Source: Nitrospira sp. (GTDB lineage: Bacteria > Nitrospirota > Nitrospiria > Nitrospirales > Nitrospiraceae). Taken from it: a DNA stretch of 7,704 bases. Location: NCBI GenBank assembly GCA_029858925.1, contig JAOUEB010000051.1, positions 1-7,704 on the forward strand, written 5' to 3'. The notes below the pieces were generated by a model that had not been told where the DNA came from, made no database searches, and worked only from the letters and a program-made list of their open reading frames with translations. This document shows positions 5,438 to 7,704 of this stretch, piece by piece. Both the position numbers and the translations under genes were made by a program. Position 1 is the stretch's first letter; every line of letters starts with the position of its first letter.

Positions 5438-5812
5438 GTGAAGGGAGAGGCGCGAACGATCAAGGTCAGGAATTTTCGCGAGCTCGAGGTCTGGAAGCTG
5501 GGCAGGAAGGTCCTACTCGACGTGTATCGAGTGACGAAGGCCTTTCCTAAAGAGGAAATGTACGGGCTGGTCGCACAAATGCGTCGCGCGGCTGTCTCGA
5601 TTCCTTCAAACGTGGCCGAAGGATTCAACCGGAAGCATAATCCGGAATATCGGCAATTACTCTATGTGGCGTTAGGCTCGTGCGCCGAACTAGAAACGCA
5701 AATTGAAGTGGCTCATGATCTAGACTTTCTCTCGGTTGACGATCGAGATAATGTGTTGGAACAGCTCGATCACGAGTCACGTATGCTGCGGAACCTCATT
5801 AAACGGCTCTGA
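5438..5812 (+). CDS. Four-helix-bundle protein, 23S rRNA intervening-sequence (S23/IVP) family
   Basis: This 124-residue protein clearly belongs to the small four-helix-bundle family (TIGR02436; the S23 or 23S-rRNA-intervening-sequence protein). Family motifs are the opening NFRELEVWKLGRKV (12-24), FPKEEMYGLVAQMRRAAVSI (36-55), the SNVAEG turn (57-62) and ALGSCAELETQIEVA (78-92), followed by a last helix rich in charged residues. The biochemical function of the family is unknown. Distant relatives include the Avd accessory proteins of diversity-generating retroelements, but no reverse transcriptase or variable repeat is in the window, and no 23S rRNA is present. The start is a GTG at 5438 with only a weak GAG upstream. 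The gene lies 13 bp after the CARF gene and 30 bp before ybgC. Its codons look more AT-rich than its neighbours by eye. Its stop codon is in the right-hand repeat, suggesting it travels with it. Confidence 0.9.
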   Translation: MKGEARTIKVRNFRELEVWKLGRKVLLDVYRVTKAFPKEEMYGLVAQMRRAAVSIPSNVAEGFNRKHNPEYRQLLYVALGSCAELETQIEVAHDLDFLSVDDRDNVLEQLDHESRMLRNLIKRL

Positions 5813-5842
5813 CGAGATACGCTTCACGAGCGACGAGATACG
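5811..5842 (+). repeat. Right terminus: direct repeat GACGAGATACG x2 around CTTCACGAGC
   Basis: The 11-mer GACGAGATACG occurs at 5811-5821 and 5832-5842, a 21-bp period, with CTTCACGAGC between. The array starts within the stop codon of the four-helix-bundle gene and ends directly at the ATG of ybgC, so it fills the whole 30-bp gap. Positions 5812-5836 match 203-227 (reverse complement) at 24 of 25 bases. It leaves ybgC with only a weak GAG as a ribosome binding site. Confidence 0.65.
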
Positions 5843-6241
5843 ATGGAAGTCCGCATCTACTACGAAGACACCGACTGTGGAGGAGTCGTCTATTACGCTA
5901 ATTACTTGAAATACTTTGAGCGGGCGCGGACCCGGTATCTGGAAGAGCGGGGCCTGTCGGTGGCCGGGCTTATGAACGAGGGGACGGTTTTTGTCGTCGT
6001 GCATGCGGAGGCGGATTATCGGTCGCCTGCCCGCTATGGTGAGACGCTGGTCATCGAGACGGTGGTCTCCGATCTGACGGCCGCGTCAGTGATCTTCGCG
6101 CATGTGGTCACGGAAAAAGTCAGCAGGCGTGTGGTGGTGGAAGGATCGGCCAGACTTGCCGTGACGGACGGGAACGGCAAGGTGAAACGCCTGGACAAAA
6201 CGATGGTTGCCGCACTGCAATCTCCTCCACAGCCTTCTTGA
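5843..6241 (+). CDS. ybgC: YbgC-type hotdog-fold acyl-CoA thioesterase
   Basis: This 132-residue single hotdog-domain protein hydrolyses acyl-CoA thioesters in the cytoplasm. In proteobacteria the family gene is often found with the Tol-Pal genes and may act in phospholipid metabolism; no tol or pal gene is visible here. The signature YYEDTDCGGVVYYANYLKYF (6-25) contains the catalytic aspartate (Asp11), and FERARTRYLEERGL (25-38) is the start of the central helix. Residues 50-60 (FVVVHAEADYR) and 80-100 give the expected beta strands. The length is normal for the family, and the ATG at 5843 places the signature where family members have it. The ribosome binding site is poor because a repeat array abuts the ATG; the gene may depend on reading through from the upstream CARF and four-helix-bundle genes. 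Confidence 0.9.
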   Translation: MEVRIYYEDTDCGGVVYYANYLKYFERARTRYLEERGLSVAGLMNEGTVFVVVHAEADYRSPARYGETLVIETVVSDLTAASVIFAHVVTEKVSRRVVVEGSARLAVTDGNGKVKRLDKTMVAALQSPPQPS

Positions 6242-6336
6242 CAGTCGCTGCGTGCGTTCCATAACATCTGTGCGTGAGGGTCAGTACACCGTGATACAGC
6301 GGTATGGTTCAACAATCAGTGGAAAGGAATCAGCTT
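6242..6336 (+). promoter_or_regulatory. Gap between ybgC and the protoglobin gene; ribosome binding site at its end
   Basis: The 95-bp gap shows no convincing -35/-10 pair. A small imperfect dyad, ACCG-N8-CGGT, lies around 6288-6303 and could be an operator, but its arms are only 4 bp long. AAAGGA (6324-6329) sits 7 nt before the ATG at 6337 and identifies that start rather than the earlier in-frame ATG at 6304. Confidence 0.4.
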
Positions 6337-6936
6337 ATGAGTGGAAGTGCAGCCATCCCCGGATATACGGCAGGGACTCCTGCTGTGGCGAAGTCTCCAG
6401 TGACGCTCGCCGAATTTGAGTTGATGAAGAACAGCGCCTTGTTCGGCGACGAAGACATCAAGGCCTTGCGTCAGTCACACGACGTGGTGAAGGATCAGGT
6501 CGAAGCCATCCTCGACGTCTGGTACGGGTTCGTCGGGTCTCAGCCGCAGCTGCTCCAATCCTTCCTCGGCAAGAGCGACGGCAAGCCGCTGGGTGACTAT
6601 CTGGGCGGAGTACGCAAGCGCTTCGGCCAGTGGATTCTCGACACGGCCAAGGCCGAGTATGATCAGAAGTGGCTCGACTATCAGCACGAGATCGGCCTTC
6701 GCCACCATCGTACCAAGAAGAATCAGACCGACGGCGCCGCCGCCGCGGCGGCCATCGTGCCGTTTCGCGATTTGTTCGCGCTCATTTTCCCGGTGACGTT
6801 CACCTTGAAGCCGTTCCTCGCCAAGAAGGGGCACAAGGCTGAGGATGTCGACAAGATGTACAACGCCTGGGTGAAATCCTGTCTCCTCCAGCTGACGCTG
6901 TGGAGCCATCCGTACGTGAAAACCGGCGACTTCTAA
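6337..6936 (+). CDS. Protoglobin (single-domain haem globin)
   Basis: This 199-residue globin has only a protoglobin domain (Pfam family Protoglobin, related to the globin-coupled sensors), with no kinase, cyclase or chemotaxis domain attached. After a low-complexity N-terminus (1-22) come helices with the LFGDEDIKALRQSHDVV segment (36-51), VWYGFVGSQP (61-70), and the diagnostic YQHEIGLRHHRTKKNQTDG (115-133), where His123 is the likely proximal haem ligand by analogy with archaeal protoglobins. Aromatic-rich segments (143-160) and W188 complete the haem pocket. It should bind O2, CO or NO; a role in gas sensing, NO handling or redox protection is not settled for the family. The start at 6337 is chosen for AAAGGA 7 nt upstream. 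An alanine run (134-139) comes from a GC-only codon tract. A strong hairpin follows the stop. Confidence 0.9.
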   Translation: MSGSAAIPGYTAGTPAVAKSPVTLAEFELMKNSALFGDEDIKALRQSHDVVKDQVEAILDVWYGFVGSQPQLLQSFLGKSDGKPLGDYLGGVRKRFGQWILDTAKAEYDQKWLDYQHEIGLRHHRTKKNQTDGAAAAAAIVPFRDLFALIFPVTFTLKPFLAKKGHKAEDVDKMYNAWVKSCLLQLTLWSHPYVKTGDF

Positions 6937-6943
6937 TCTGCCT

Positions 6944-6976
6944 TCTGTGGGCTTCGGCGATGCCGAAGCCCACAGA
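6944..6976. terminator. Perfect 15-bp hairpin between convergent genes, probable bidirectional terminator
   Basis: The arm at 6944-6958 (TCTGTGGGCTTCGGC) pairs perfectly with 6962-6976 around a GAT loop. It begins 7 bp after the protoglobin stop and ends 16 bp before the stop of the convergent gene. The downstream tract on the plus strand (CGCTTCTTCGTTCC) is only moderately T-rich, and the minus-strand tract is poorer, so termination is probably stronger for the protoglobin transcript. Confidence 0.75.
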
Positions 6977-6992
6977 CGCTTCTTCGTTCCGA

Positions 6993-7704
6993 CTACACGA
7001 CGAACTGCTTGAGTATCTCCAGCGCCTGGGCTTTCCCATATCTCTTGTTCAGCTGTCGGTAGCCCGGCGCTAAAAGCTCCCCAAGGTTGGGCGCACTCGG
7101 ATCGATCGCCTTGCGCACCTGGTCCAAATCATCCTGCGAAATGGTGACGCCTTTCGATCGGGCAAAGAGGATGATGGCCAACCTGACCGATTCATTCCCC
7201 AGGAGCGTGTGAACGGTGGCGGAAATTTGCCGAGCGGTGGCCTGTTCATAGATCGCGCGCATGGTATGGGTCATCACAACGGGCTGAGACGTAATCGTTC
7301 CATCGCGCCGAAGATCCTGTATGACTGCATCAATCGCCGCTGGAATCTGACCGAGATCTCGTGCGATGGCCGGGACTAATTGTATTGAGACATGAGGCAT
7401 CGTGCGAACATCGTCAGCGATAGCGAGAGGCAAGCCGGGAACAGTATGGGCGACCACGGCAAAGGCCTCGGCCAGGTCGCCCACGAATTGGCCGGATAGG
7501 AGCAGTTGGGCGGCGCGTTTAGCAGTCTCAACTTCCGGCGGATTGTGGGCGGACAGGCGGCTGAGGGCATCGGTAATATGCTCGTGAGTGAGCGGAAATG
7601 TCTGTGTCTGTGAGTCGTGGTCGGTTGTCCGGGCACCCAGCGCGAGCAGGGTGATCAGGCCGGGGAAGTGCAGATTAGAGCAGCGCGACAAGATGTCTTG
7701 AACG
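6993..7704 (-). CDS. Protein of unknown function, 5' end uncertain or outside the window
   Basis: The reading frame runs from a TAG stop (6995-6993) to the right edge without interruption. Within the window a TTG at 7691 would give 232 residues with only a weak AAGA upstream; the true start may lie beyond the edge. I do not recognise the family. With the TTG start, residues 9-20 (FPGLITLLALGA) are hydrophobic and could be part of a signal peptide or a membrane segment. The rest reads as a soluble, mainly helical protein rich in Ala, Leu and Gln, with possible repeated helical hairpins (about 45-80 and 92-130), ending in a conserved-looking RYGKAQALEILKQF (215-228). The gene is convergent with the protoglobin gene and separated from it by a hairpin terminator. 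The smooth codon use argues for a real gene, but no function can be assigned. Confidence 0.6.
   Translation of the reverse strand, partial: VQDILSRCSNLHFPGLITLLALGARTTDHDSQTQTFPLTHEHITDALSRLSAHNPPEVETAKRAAQLLLSGQFVGDLAEAFAVVAHTVPGLPLAIADDVRTMPHVSIQLVPAIARDLGQIPAAIDAVIQDLRRDGTITSQPVVMTHTMRAIYEQATARQISATVHTLLGNESVRLAIILFARSKGVTISQDDLDQVRKAIDPSAPNLGELLAPGYRQLNKRYGKAQALEILKQFVV

Larger units (their letters stand above)
5418..5842 (+). mobile_element. Putative small element: four-helix-bundle gene between inverted 10-bp termini
   Basis: The block holds one gene, bounded by the inverted arms TCGTGAAGCG (5419-5428) and CGCTTCACGA (5820-5829). Both boundaries occur again at 203-277 in inverted orientation without the gene. 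No transposase is present and no target-site duplication was found by eye, so the mode of movement, if any, is unknown. A mobile nature is inferred from the repeat geometry and from the general knowledge that this protein family is associated with intervening sequences inserted in 23S rRNA genes. Confidence 0.4.

Noticed and set aside
5438..5812. Possibility that the four-helix-bundle gene marks a 23S rRNA intervening sequence
   Set aside because: No rRNA sequence flanks it; the neighbours are protein-coding genes.
4165..5842. Possible CRISPR array or diversity-generating retroelement near the CARF and four-helix-bundle genes
   Set aside because: No regularly spaced repeats with unique spacers, no reverse transcriptase and no template/variable repeat pair are present in the window.
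6732..6755. GC-only palindrome-like tract inside the protoglobin gene
   Set aside because: It is explained by a run of alanine codons (GCC/GCG) in the protein and need not be a regulatory structure.
6475..6909. A 144-codon minus-strand frame opposite the protoglobin
   Set aside because: It is a shadow of the protoglobin gene, which carries the diagnostic haem-site motif.

Overview
The window is GC-rich and densely packed. It reads like a chromosome segment of a Nitrospira-type bacterium (Nitrospirota), judged from the gene families, their layout and the protein style. The sequence alone does not prove the taxon. Ten protein-coding genes can be supported, one or two of them cut by the window edges.

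Left half, all on the minus strand and read from right to left: an nfeD/SPFH (stomatin-like) membrane pair at 4014-2604; then gmhA (sedoheptulose-7-phosphate isomerase), a deoxyhypusine-synthase-like protein and an SprT-like zinc metallopeptidase at 2546-303, whose ends overlap or touch as in one operon; then the first 45 codons of a Y-family DNA polymerase at 137-1, a gene that runs off the left edge. gmhA and the nfeD pair each have a good sigma70-type promoter.

Right half, plus strand: a solitary CARF-type protein of the TIGR02710/Cas02710 CRISPR-associated family (4165-5424), a small four-helix-bundle protein of the 23S-rRNA-intervening-sequence family (5438-5812), a YbgC-type acyl-CoA thioesterase (5843-6241) and a single-domain protoglobin (6337-6936). 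A perfect 15-bp hairpin separates the protoglobin from a convergent unrecognised gene on the minus strand that reaches the right edge (7704-6993).

The two most notable observations are these. First, the four-helix-bundle gene lies between short termini (5418-5433 and 5811-5842). Both termini recur, in inverted orientation and with almost nothing between them, at 203-277 between the SprT-like gene and the polymerase gene. This looks like a gene-carrying element plus a gene-less derivative. Second, the CARF protein has no CRISPR array or other cas gene in view, and it has lost both signature residues that I expect for its family: GGTK is replaced by GATP, and the HEPN-type arginine is replaced by alanine. 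Its promoter is placed so that the mRNA would be almost leaderless, and the gmhA promoter shows the same geometry.
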